From positions 1 to 36,359 of the forward strand of contig KV920977.1 in the NCBI GenBank assembly GCA_002081555.1: a DNA stretch of 36,359 bases, in the 5' to 3' direction. This document shows, piece after piece, positions 23,000 to 33,186 of the stretch. A program made the translations under genes and the position numbers. The notes below the pieces were generated by a model, which made no database searches, had not been told where the DNA came from, and saw only the letters and a program-made list of their open reading frames with translations. Each line of letters opens with the position of its first letter. The first letter of the stretch is position 1. This DNA comes from Protostelium mycophagum (taxonomy: Eukaryota; Evosea; Variosea; Protosteliida; Protosteliaceae).

Positions 23000-23432
23000 T
23001 GATAAAGGTTCATTTTTGTCATCTCACATCCCAGGACACTTTCCAGTTCCTCCTCTTTAAATTCTTTTGTGACAGGAACAAGGATAGAAGAACTCACTCT
23101 TGCAACAAGCTGTCCGGCTGAATTGTGTATTTTTGACCCCAAAGAAAAAAATCTCAACCGACAGATTACAAGCTTCAGCTCTATTCGCATGAATCATACG
23201 GGCAAAGAGAGGGCCACTCCGTTTCAGAACAACGACAACAATATCATCCACTTGATTTATGTCAGATAACCTTCTCAATTCTTATCCCATTGTCTATAAA
23301 TATAAACGGGTGGTTGTTGGGCATGTACGGAGGAAATCGGAGAACATTCAGCGAACCTTTCAGTAACCACAGCGACCAGCTTCAGCCGACGGAAGGACCC
23401 AAAAGAGAGACAACACCCTGAGAGAGTCTCAT
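23000..23432. promoter_or_regulatory. Shared divergent promoter, MADS / Ras
   Basis: 433 bp between divergent starts. TATAAATATAAA at 23294-23305 lies about 130 bp before the Ras ATG and is a candidate TATA element. No coding frame here is convincing. Confidence 0.5.
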
Positions 23433-24327
23433 ATGCTGTATAAACTGGTCATTCTCGGTGATGGAGGTGTCGGTAAGCTTGAAGGGGATCGGAAGGTCCA
23501 TATGCTGACTTTCATTCATAGGTAAATCGGCCCTCACAATTCAACTCACACAATGCCATTTTATTACGGAGTGAGTATATTAGAAAGAGTTCCTTTGCTA
23601 CATCGATCTAAAATGAAGATTCGGCAATATGTTTATTCTAATCTTCTAACCCCCAACAGATACGACCCAACTATCGAGAATTCTTATCGAAAGCAATTGA
23701 ATATAGACGACCAGACATGTATGTTAGACATCCTCGATACTGCAGGACAAGAGGAGTACGCAGCTCTTCGAGATCAATACATTCGATCTGGACAGGTATT
23801 CTTCTTTGCACTATACGCATTTAAGTCTGTTTCTAACATGGAAAGGGCTTCATCATAGTGTATAGTATCACTTCCGCACAATCATTCCAAAAATTGTCCA
23901 GCACATACGAGCAGATCTTGAGAGTTAAAGAGGTTGATGTATATCCCGTAGTCATCCTCGGTAACAAATCCGATCTCGAAAAAGACCGAGAGGTAAGACA
24001 TCGCTTGGACTTCAATTCTAATAATGGCAGGTGACCACACATGACGGAAAGAGCTTTTCTGATCGCATCAAAGCTCCCTTCTTTGAGGCTTCAGGTGATG
24101 ACAGCCTTTCATTGTCTTTTCTTGGTGGTTCTGAAACTGTCTTTATAACACCCGGCGGTGTAATGAGAAGCCTGCAGACTGATTTCATCGCAGCAAAGGC
24201 CAGAATTAATGTGGAGGAGCCCTTCAAACAACTCGTTCGTGAGATCAGAAAATACAACCCGAATGGACAGGGCAACAGCACAACAACCAAACCGGCGAAG
24301 AAGAAGGGAGGGTGTGTGTTGATTTAA
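23433..24327 (+). CDS. Ras family small GTPase
   Basis: Membrane-anchored GTP/GDP switch. Exons 23433-23472, 23522-23570, 23660-23795, 23846-23992, 24031-24094, 24194-24327; 189 aa. G1 is [14 protein letters not shown], the effector segment [11 protein letters not shown]3 DTAGQEEY with the catalytic Gln, G4 GNKSDL, and G5 EASAKA; the C-terminus is a poly-Lys patch plus CVLI, a CaaX prenylation box. The effector loop is fully Ras-like (not Rap or Rheb). The first intron falls within the P-loop codons (after G of GVG). Hypervariable tail is short and Lys-rich. All joins are in phase with GT-AG introns of 36-99 nt. Confidence 0.96.
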
Positions 24328-24346
24328 AGTGTTAAATATTTAACAA

Positions 24347-24359
24347 ATAAATGAATAAA
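24347..24359 (+). terminator. Tandem AATAAA polyadenylation signals of Ras
   Basis: AATAAA at 24347-24352 and again at 24354-24359, 20-32 bp after the Ras stop codon. Confidence 0.6.
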
Positions 24360-24485
24360 GAGGTCTGTACGTCTGAAGGGGCCTTCTTCTGGTCGGAAAG
24401 TGTCGAATTTTCTTTGAGTTTTCGGACCAAATTCTTCCATGCGATCTCACTTCTCGCGCACGACAAGACCAACATCCACATCACA

Positions 24486-25498
24486 ATGTTAAGACAGACG
24501 GCTCTTTTATTGGTGCATTAGATTTCGTGAAATGAACCAGTAATTCCTGATGAACTTAGATTTTGGGTCTTGGATTGGCTGCTTCCCAAGTTTGCAGGAA
24601 CGCCACTGCTTCACAGACTTCCTATAGTCTGAATAGCAACGGCATCATTCAACTCAACATTGTTCATAATCTGCCCACATATGCTCCCATTCAGGTCAAT
24701 ATCACCAGCCCGACCTCCAACATCAATTTTTACTTTTACGCTCTGTCCACTACAGTCGCTTCATACTTTGATGCTGTTACCATTACCCCCTCTTCTTCTT
24801 CGGGCACAGCGACCCTCACCGTCGTCGTGCCAGACTCACAGACGGTTAATGCTATCTCTTCTGCCTCCAAAGCCTCTTTTGGCTTCTTTACCATTGCCAT
24901 CCTGGCTCTTCTGGGAATATACGGAACCGATTTCGAGAAGAGGGGCAATACCCTTTTCTACGCCCTTTGTGTATTGGGACTGGCCTCTTTTGTTACAGCT
25001 GCTGCAATAGCAAACTGTAATGTTGTCAGTGTGAGTGATTTGACATTTTCCATCAAATGAATATAATCATAATCTGATGATTAAAAGGTTACCGTCGTTG
25101 TTCCCACCACAGTGCAGATGTTTTGTGAGAATGGCGCCTGCCGTTGTCTTAACGGCTTCGTTGGGGCCTCTTGCACTTTGACCGCCAACAGCACCACCTC
25201 CTCTCCCGTCGTAGTCATTCCCACACAACCACCTGCCAACACCAACGCGACAGGCGCAGCTACCTCTGCAGCTACACCAACATCATCACCCACACCAACA
25301 TCTTCAGCTACAGGGGCAGCAATACCCACTTCCACTACAGAAGCAGCAACACCCACTTCTACTACAGAAGCAGCAACACCCACACCTTCTACAACCTCAG
25401 CAGCGGCACCCGCTACTTCTTCCACAGCAGCACCCGCTACTTCTTCCACAATTTCTCCAGTTTCTTCGACGGAACAGGTTGTCACTGAACTAAAATAA
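24486..25498 (+). CDS. Signal-peptide membrane protein with EGF-like half-motif and Ser/Thr/Pro tail
   Basis: Exons 24486-24512, 24560-25030, 25088-25498; 302 aa. Exon 1 (nine codons) plus exon 2 form a complete signal peptide, MLRQTALLLILGLGLAAS. An ectodomain of about 110 residues, rich in Ser/Thr/Asn with several N-x-S/T sites, follows. Two hydrophobic segments (FFTIAILALLGIYG and LFYALCVLGLASFVTAAAIA) come next. Then FCENGACRCLNGFVGASC resembles half of an EGF-like module. The last ~90 residues are Ala/Thr/Pro/Ser with imperfect repeats of TPTSTTEAA, likely O-glycosylated if extracellular. No GPI signal at the very C-terminus. Family not recognised; the layout suggests a cell-surface or wall/adhesion protein. 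Confidence 0.82.
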
Positions 25499-25615
25499 AC
25501 ACACTCACATATTGCACCTTCGCCTTTGTTTCAATCTCCCCAAACATCATTCCACCAAAATATTAAGTGAAATAAAGTTTCTAATATTGCCGCAAACTTT
25601 GAGACAATGCATCCA

Positions 25616-25688
25616 GGCTCCATGGCCAAGTTGGCAAGGCGCTTCCCTAGTAAGGAAGAGATCATGGGTTCGAGTCCCATTGGAGCCT
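25616..25688 (+). tRNA. tRNA-Thr(AGT)
   Basis: Seven-base acceptor stem GGCTCCA (25616-25622) pairs with TGGAGCC (25681-25687). Anticodon arm CTTCC-CTAGTAA-GGAAG gives anticodon AGT. The T arm holds GGTTCGAGTCC (B box). No intron. A T run follows (ACTTTTTA). Sequence identical to the copy at 31461-31533 on the other strand. Confidence 0.95.
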
Positions 25689-25730
25689 ACTTTTTATATA
25701 AATGGAATATTATATTTAATCCATTTATTT

Positions 25731-27043
25731 CTAAATCTTGGCCTCAATATTTCCATCTGCCTTGACACCGGCCTTCACCACTGCAAACGCGTAGCTTCCA
25801 AACACTTGATCATTGAATCCAGAGTAAGTGTAAAACATTCTGCTGGAGATTTTGTCGAAAAACGAGAAGATTCTTTCGAATTTGAAGGTGGTGGGGTTGT
25901 ATCTACAACTCATCAGAACCGGTGGAATAAACACAACAAAGAAGTCACCTGAACATGCCGAATTCGTCGCCCTCTACGAGCTTAGACATATCCATGACGG
26001 GAGAAATGATGCTCATTTCTATGGGAAATCTGGATGAAATTCCACGGAAAAGACGAGTAGATTCAGACAGGTCGAAACCAGAGGAGGAAAATTCTCCGAA
26101 ATATTTGTCAGCGGTGGAGGCGAGAGTTCCCATACTGGCCAAACTAGCAGGGAAAGTAGACTATAGATGTCAGTTTTGGTTCCAAAATGGGTTTGTTTAC
26201 CTTGCGGTCGAGTTTAAAAGACATGTCTTTGGTGGTGTTGTATGATACAATGAAAGAGGAAGGGGAAGACCTTGTGATCAGCTGTACAGCATTTCAACAT
26301 TTGAATTTTTTTGTACAATGTCGACATCGACAATTACCTGGTTGAGGGGAACAACGGATCCGGCAACAGACTGGACCTTGGAGAACTCTGCATTCTTGTC
26401 TAAAACGTAATGAACGGGTTGGAAACGAAAGACGTTGGCGAATTCCGAATCATCAGCGAAGGCTGTTGTTCCGAAAGAGGACTCGTAGATTCTGTGAACA
26501 AATTCGGTCTGCAAGGAGTCAGTTCAGCCACAAAATATAATCGATGTGCCTGTGCAGCGTTGTAGAAGGACTCACCCTTTCAGATACGGAAAGTGTGGCA
26601 AAGATGGCTTCGATGGGGTTGATGCGGGCCACAGATGTCTGAAACTTCTCGGTGAAGGAGCGGTCAAAGGAAGTGGTCATCATGATCTCCCTCAGCTGCT
26701 TCTTCAGCTCTCTCGTTTTGATGAGTGTCATGTCATTGAAGAATTCGTAGTTCTTCCCGGTTCCTGTCAAGAGGTTCTGGAAATTGGTGTCTCTCTTGCT
26801 CTGAGCTCGGTTGATCACGTCCATCAGACGATCAACGTGATCGGCTTTGATTGTATCGGCCATGCTGTCGGTGTACAAGCTATTTGCGTAACCGCTTAAT
26901 TTGCTCAAGTGATCCATCCGCATCTTCTCTGCGAGAGCTTGCTTGATGTCTCTGGCCGACGCATCAAAGAGGGTGTTCTCGGCCGCTATGGAGGCGCCGA
27001 ATAGACAGAACGTGAAGAAAAGTATAGTGTTGGTGGTATGCAT
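25731..27043 (-). CDS. Secreted protein of unknown function
   Basis: Exons 27043-26576, 26508-26338, 26281-26201, 26160-25949, 25902-25731; 367 aa, all joins in phase. The start at 27043 gives a clean signal peptide (MHTTNTILFFTFCLFGASIA); an in-frame ATG at 27094 would add 17 polar residues before it. The mature N-terminal half is helical and charged (ARDIKQALAEKMRMD, DHVDRLMDVINRAQ). The C-terminal half is richer in aromatic and beta-type residues, ending with VVKAGVKADGNIEAKI. Very few Cys; no catalytic motif or membrane anchor found. Last intron uses a GTTGTAG acceptor. I do not recognise the family. Confidence 0.82.
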
Positions 27044-27460
27044 GCTGCGTGAATACGAATGGTGTTGTCCTCTTGGTTGTTGTTGCTCGGCCACATGACG
27101 CCCAAAACGTGGAAGTCGCCGTCCACCGCCACCGGGAGGAGTTGAAATATGACAATATTATGCTGAATGAGAACTCAAGCTGTTTTCACAATTAATATGG
27201 GGATTATTAATTCTCGTCTACTGGTTTATTCAGCCGCAAGTTGGCCTGTTTTACAATTGGCCTGAATGCATCACAATCGGCCTCTGGGCCTTGGCTCAGG
27301 ATAAATTATTGGTAATTGTCAGTTCGTGCTCTGTGTGTCATTGTATTCTTCTATAGATGGAGGTGTGATGCAAGCGCTTCGGGATTATTAATTCCTTCAA
27401 ATCAGCACAATAACGAGGTGTAGATTGACGTCAGCCAGTGCCCACCACAAATCGAACAAA
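27044..27460. promoter_or_regulatory. Shared divergent promoter, secreted protein / HAD hydrolase
   Basis: 417 bp between divergent starts. TTGGCCTG occurs twice and TCGGCCTCTGGGCC once within 27240-27300, a local cluster of GGCC boxes. Confidence 0.45.
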
Positions 27461-28271
27461 ATGTCGGACAGCACACCACCAGCAAAGGTAGGAGACAACA
27501 GATGGAAACGATCTGACAGTTCAGAGAAACAAAACCGAGGATGATGAGCAAGTCAAAGCAGTCGTATTTGATTGTGGGGGTGTTTTAGTGGGTGATATGG
27601 GGTGGAATTTGATAGAGGAGAAGACAGAAGAGAGTAGAAGAGATGAGGTAATTCAGATCAGGTGACATTGAATATAATACTGCTCAGCTTCGAAAGAGGA
27701 ATAAGGTGGAATGGGATAAAATGAAAGTCAACACACAATTAGATGAGAATTATTTCTGGAAGAACATACAGGAGGCCAGTGGGATCACTGATCAAGATGT
27801 AGGCCACCAACTCGACTTATCATTTTGTGATTCATCTGTTAGGTGGAGGAATTGAGAGGATCCATCCGTCGAAATATCAAACTGAACCCTCACACACTGG
27901 CACTTGTCGATCGTCTCAAATCAAAAGGCATCATCCTCGGAATACTCTCCAATCACACCACATTTTGGTTCGAATACATCGCCGAAAGATACAACTTTTA
28001 CGATTACTTCGAGAGACCTTTAGTTCTCGAGTCTTCGGCCATCGCACAAGCCAAGCCGGATCCCGCCTCCTACCTCTATACATACGATAATCTCAAGAAG
28101 CACCACACCGGCATCAACAAAGGACAAGTGGTGTTTATAGATGACAAGAAAGCCAACACAGATGCCGCAGAAGTCTTTGGGTTCAAGGCGATACAATGGA
28201 ACGGCACCAAAGAGGACGTAGACGTTTTAGAGGAGAAGTTGACACAGTTCATCCCACAACTAAAGAGATGA
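27461..28271 (+). CDS. HAD-superfamily hydrolase (class IA-like)
   Basis: Phosphatase-type hydrolase using an aspartyl-phosphate intermediate. Exons 27461-27487, 27525-27647, 27688-27798, 27843-28271; 229 aa. Motif I VVFDCGGVLV (nucleophile Asp; second position is Gly, as in the soluble epoxide hydrolase N-domain / YihX group rather than DxD). A helical cap follows (about residues 40-100). Motif II is ILSNHT, the motif III Lys AKPDP, and motif IV FIDDKKANTDAA. No leader peptide, so cytosolic. Substrate unknown. Confidence 0.92.
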
Positions 28272-28727
28272 TGAGGCAACAAAATGATAATGTGCTGTGT
28301 ATTCAATGTTGGTCAAAAATTTCAGATCAATCGCAGACTCATTCAGAATGTAGTCGATGTTTTGATGTGGTGTGATTGTCGCCAATATTGATGTCATCAT
28401 GATAATAGTGCATGACGGTGGGGCTCATTTTCCCGCCAATTTTCGTGTGCACCTTTGTTTTTTCTGTGAGAATACGTAAATTTTTCCGGAATTGCCTCAA
28501 CACACAATCACAGCCTATGATTAGAAGGTAAGACAGCAATAATTGGTCTCTTCAAGACGTTGCACTATTAACATTTCAATATTCTTCCAAAACTCAGGTC
28601 TCGTGGAAATATATATCAGGTGAGGACATCACCCTTTAATCTATAGATGAATGGGTGCAAGTGATGCAATGTCTGAACACCATATATATCATTTTACATC
28701 TCCGGCATACTGAACTACTCACTCAAG
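28272..28727. other. No gene seen; promoter side of HExxH gene
   Basis: 456 bp between tandem plus-strand genes. Contains TTTCCCGCC at 28429-28437. The sequence before 28728 ends in ACTCAAG directly before the ATG. Confidence 0.4.
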
Positions 28728-30402
28728 ATGCCCCTTCCACCCCGTCATACTCGCAATGCCGCTGATATTACTGCTCTAGCGGATAAGACTGCAAAACAAA
28801 AGCAGCTGGCTGCCGACTTGGCGGCTTTGACCAATGATCAGGCAGATGGAGCTGCTAAAGCTGCAACTGCACAGTGGATCTATGCTGACACATCCCACGA
28901 AGGAGAACTTAATTTATGGCTTCAGCTTGATGAAATCGCTTTTATTACTGCTGTCAAGGCCAAAGGTTCTCGTTCCACAGGTGCTTTTTTGAATTTTCCT
29001 TTGGTTCTTGTGGCGCTAAAAGGCTTGTGGCGGCGTCAGATCTACAATTTTTGGTAATAGATACTGATATGTACACCAGATCCTCATCCTAACCTTGATT
29101 TATCGCCAGCTGAGTATTCACATAGTGAGTTTGCTCTGAATCCAAAGCTTACAATACAAGGGAGAGCAGAAGGACCATCTTACCTGGCAAAGCATTTCGA
29201 TACCTTTATAAGGCGCACAGATCTTGGAGATGCACAATGTCGGACTGTGCTTACTACCACGCAGGTGAGAGAGATGTACACTGCTTTCACCAATCAATCT
29301 TTCTCAGATTACTGTTGGAATGCTCTTCAAAAGAAGAAACACATCATTTGTGGCATACAAGTTGCTGCTATCTGATGCAGAGTGGAGGGCTGTGGATCAA
29401 GCTATAGATGTTGCATTCTCCATCTTGATAAGGATAAGAAACAAGAGTTTGATGAGAGTTCTCACTGGCCATCGTATTGGCAAGGAGAATAGACAAATGC
29501 GCATCCGCAATACAATTTCTGAAGTGGAAAAAGAGCTCAGGACGACTGGGCCAATCATAGTGTTTTCACCACATCTTCCCCACAAGATGGATGAATTTTG
29601 TCATGGATTACACCTGAGAGATACTGTTGACACCCGCAAGTACATTCTTATACACCCATCAGTAAGCATATCAACTGTTGACATGTTGTCCTAAGTATTT
29701 TAGGTGTTGGAGACACTGATCGAGGCTGTCCACTCTGAAAATCAGCAGTACATCAACAACTCTATTTTTGAGTTGATGTATACTGTATTCCATGAGACAA
29801 TTCATTGGCTGACTTCCCGCTGGGTATATAACAGGGGTAATATTCCTGCTTATCCTAGAGATGCCAATACTCCAGTCAAGTATCTTGTGAAGGGATGGCC
29901 AGGGTCAGTATTGCATTGTACACAGTCATCTCATCAATGTAGCAAAACTTCATTCGTCGAAGAGTCTGGATGGTATATGGAGGATAAAACCTTTGGTGGC
30001 CCTATTGCCAGTGCTCTGAGTCCTGAATCTCTTTGTGTATGCCAAATATAGACACAATGACAATCATTAATTAAAGTGTACAGATTGAGGGTGTTTATAT
30101 CTGTAGGAAGAAGCCAAAAAATCTTCTATTCGGACAACTGATGGAATCCTTTGTTCGTATCCCTGATATAGCAGCGATCTTAGCTGCTGGTATATGACAT
30201 CAAGTGAATCCAATTAATTTTGCTAGATTTCAGCGGCCTTCCAATTCTTTTCAGAGAACCTCAGAGGCAGATACAATATAATGATGGGTCTGGTCCAAAT
30301 CTCCAAGTGCGACGATCATTCGGAGGAATACCAGACGGACCCATAATTCGTCATTCAGGATGTGGTTCAGGGTGCAACAGATACCTACAAAATACAGCAT
30401 AA
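28728..30402 (+). CDS. Unknown protein with HExxH zinc-binding motif
   Basis: Exons 28728 to about 29053, 29080-29264, 29308-29661, 29704-29903, 29943-30036, 30084-30189, 30227-30402; about 480 aa. Introns are 37-47 nt. The first junction is not in phase as drawn, so exon 1 has either a different donor or a hidden intron. N-terminus is Ala/Lys/Gln-rich and probably helical (QKQLAADLAALTNDQ). HETIH (29791-29805) lies in a hydrophobic context, MYTVFHETIHWL, as expected for a gluzincin/zincin active-site helix. About 55 residues later EESGWYMEDKTFGG could supply a third ligand (Glu). No signal peptide or TM. Family not recognised; a zinc metallopeptidase is a hypothesis. Confidence 0.68.
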
Positions 30403-30557
30403 TAAAGATAGTGTTGATAGGATTATCTGGATGTTGTTATCCACTGCCACAGCCTCCTCAGAATCCGCCCCATAGCTTGCTGAAGTCTGCTTTGCACCAG
30501 ACAAATAGTGTGGTACATTCAGGCTTTTCTGAAGCATATCGTGTTTAATTTACATTT

Positions 30558-33048
30558 TTATTCAGTCGTTTTTTTCTTGTGCTTGACTTCCGCCAGAACC
30601 ATCAGAATTTGTAATTTCGATATTATTTCTGAGCTGTGGTCCGATTCAAATTCCAGAGTATAACCGTCCGGAAACCCCATTGAAAAGGTCTTTGGACCAC
30701 TGTGTCCCAATCAATTGTGCTGTTGTAGAGGGATATCTTACCTGGGTGAAATTCTTTTCAGATGTGCGATCTTCTTTTCTTCGGTGTGCTTACTACTCTT
30801 TGACTCGGCTGTGATGACGTCATCGATTGTAGATACACGAAAAATTACCTGGATTTCGTATGTATATCTTGCTGTTACTCACTCCCATAATCTTTTCTAT
30901 TCTAACGTTGTGCCCTCGCAGTTCTACAACGTTCCATTCCTTTGAAACGTCATCCTATGTCGACATTTCAGAGAGGTGTCACCTGATATTTGTCTTTTCC
31001 TTTCAGGTTGGCAAAGGAACCGTTTCTGGATCTCATATTTGTCGACGAACCTCCGGTGTTCATCATGAGCTCCGCCGCAGTCATGCCATTTTCGTCTAAA
31101 CTTGATTGTTTAGAAAGTCTATTTCCTTTCTTCACAAATTCATGGCTCTTCGTGTGCCTTCGTCCTGCAGTCGTGAATAGGGGGTGGATGATGACGTCAT
31201 CAACTCACTCCCGCTCATCTCGCCGATGGCGCGAATCGCCAACCGGATCTGTCGTGTCCCGAGATCTTTCATTGGGCTATCCAGTGGTATCATTCCGATC
31301 TTGCTGAAGCCCTAAAGAGGTAAGAAATTACAAAGTGGGTGTCCACTTGTACTCACAGATTCGTATTCGAAGTATAGGAGTTGGGGGTTGTCGATGATGT
31401 ATTTCTTGCAGACCTGCTCTCGTCAAAAAAACACGAAAAAAAGATGAAAGCAAAAAAAGTAGGCTCCAATGGGACTCGAACCCATGATCTCTTCCTTACT
31501 AGGGAAGCGCCTTGCCAACTTGGCCATGGAGCCTGAGATGATCGCAGGCTTATTGCGTTCTTGTCATATGCGAAAAAAGTTGACAGTTAATCAAGTTTCT
31601 TCATTTTGCTTGCAACGCAAGTCCTTTACTTGTGGCAGCTGTGTCAATCCGCAATTATTATAAAATTCTCTTTAAGCTCTTAAAAATTCTCACCTGATCC
31701 ATGACCAACCTCATGAGTGTATCGTCTTTGTAAGCCACGGACATGAACCCGTCGCTGTTGGGGAAAATAACTTTAAGCAGTTGTGGTGTTTTAGCTGCGG
31801 GAGGGGCTTCTACAACGAGTCGGAAGACCGACCACCCCTTTATGAACTGCGCAATCTCACGATTACGCACCATCGCTGTGAAAAGTCAGTGAAAATTCCG
31901 AGGTTTTACGTACAGGGCATGTCGTCGTCGACCGTTCCGTCTCTTTCTGCGAATCTCAAAATGTACGCCATTGGGTCATCGTTTAGTTTCGTTACCCTGG
32001 ATACTTGAGTCGACATTTCAAAATTCGTTGCGGTAACTACCGCAAATAAATGCCTTATATAACCGTAAAAAAATGATAGATATCTGCATAAAAATACAAA
32101 TTATTAAAAGGTGACATACCCATTTGGATTATTCGTGTGAATTTTAATCGTATTTCTGATGACGTCATCCACCGTCATTTTATCTTCAATCTACAACACG
32201 TTTATAACGAGCCGAAATCTCCGTGAAAACTCACCACCACATTCACGACCTCTTTTTCGCTGACGAATACTTTTATATTTGGCTTCCGCTGCATTTCTCA
32301 GTCTCTTCATAAACAAAAATCAAACTACAGACTCAAGTGAAAATGTTTTGTATCATGATAGTCTAAAAATAGAACAGAAGAGGTCTTTTCGCCATAAAGG
32401 TGAAGAAGGCAAGGATTCATCCGAACCAAATTGTTTGTGCCATTAACCAAAATGAGTTTTAAAATGTGCGGTATGAACACTGCTGAAGGCGTCCAATCAT
32501 CTCCGGCACATTCACATTTTTTGTTCATGTTTAGATCAGAATGTCATACTCACAGCGGCGACATCTGCAGCTCTCCTCTGAATGTCTCTCATTTCCGCCG
32601 AGATGAGAGAGATCTGTGAGGCGGGTGGCGTTGGCATCTCTTTCTCAAACATGAAAGAGTTCAGAGGTTGTTCCACAAAAGAAAACATTCTGATCTTCTT
32701 TTTCGAAGAGAAGTCTGAGATTTGTGAGCCGTGATTAACATATCGCCCGACGTAATTGGACCGTTATTGGTCCATGATTGAAAAAATGCGGACCTAAGTG
32801 ATCTCTTAGAGTGCCCTGGTTACTGGATTCTCTCGATTGCTGGAGGTCCAAATCTAGAGAGAATTCTAAATCAAAACTGGCCTTCTTCGGGCTATGTCCA
32901 AAGACCTCCTTATCCTATATCAGCGGGAACACTGTAAATGTCGCGATGACATCACCTCCATAAAATACTCCCGGCTTCTCCTGGAGATCTGCTTCTCTCG
33001 TTCGTCATTGATGCCTTCTAGTATTAGAGGTAGCTCGGCAGTCAACAT
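30558..33048 (-). CDS. SIN1 / MAPKAP1, TORC2 subunit (CRIM-RBD-PH)
   Basis: Scaffold subunit of TORC2 that recruits AGC-kinase substrates (CRIM), binds Ras (RBD) and membrane lipids (PH). Exons 33048-32956, 32914-32794, 32714-32554, 32288-32235, 32190-32120, 31996-31914, 31875-31694, 31413-31357, 31311-31209, 31164-30983, 30939-30849, 30808-30742, 30699-30558; 468 aa, all in phase. The CRIM is recognisable from IKVFVSEKE through TVDDVIR, YILRFAERDGTVDDDMP and RNREIAQF. The RBD spans LLKVIFPNSDG to RQIRLAIRAIGE. The PH region spans EWNVVELRGHNVRIEKI to FPDGYTLEFESDHSSE. Intron 31414-31693 holds a complete tRNA-Thr. The intron at 32191-32234 ends GTTGTAG. Ends 156 bp from the convergent HExxH gene; starts only 138 bp from the end of the aspartic protease gene. 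Confidence 0.9.
31461..31533 (-). tRNA. tRNA-Thr(AGT) inside a SIN1 intron
   Basis: Reverse complement reads the same tRNA as 25616-25688: acceptor GGCTCCA/TGGAGCC, anticodon AGT, B box GGTTCGAGTCC, then ACTTTTTTT as Pol III terminator. It lies within SIN1 intron 31414-31693, on the host gene's sense strand. Confidence 0.95.
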
Positions 33049-33186
33049 TTCGTCCGTCAAATGAACCAGATCTGTCTGTTTGTCACATCTTGACGCGTTG
33101 TTGTCACAGTTGTAGAAGACAAATTAATTCGAAGAAAATAGTTCTATTTATAAAGAGCTCCTCGCTCTCATTCGAGACACATATCA

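Noticed and set aside
30923-30930. GTTGTAG as acceptor of the SIN1 PH-domain exon
   Set aside because: Wrong phase; the acceptor at 30940 makes these bases coding (Val-Val-Glu) and completes the PH strand.
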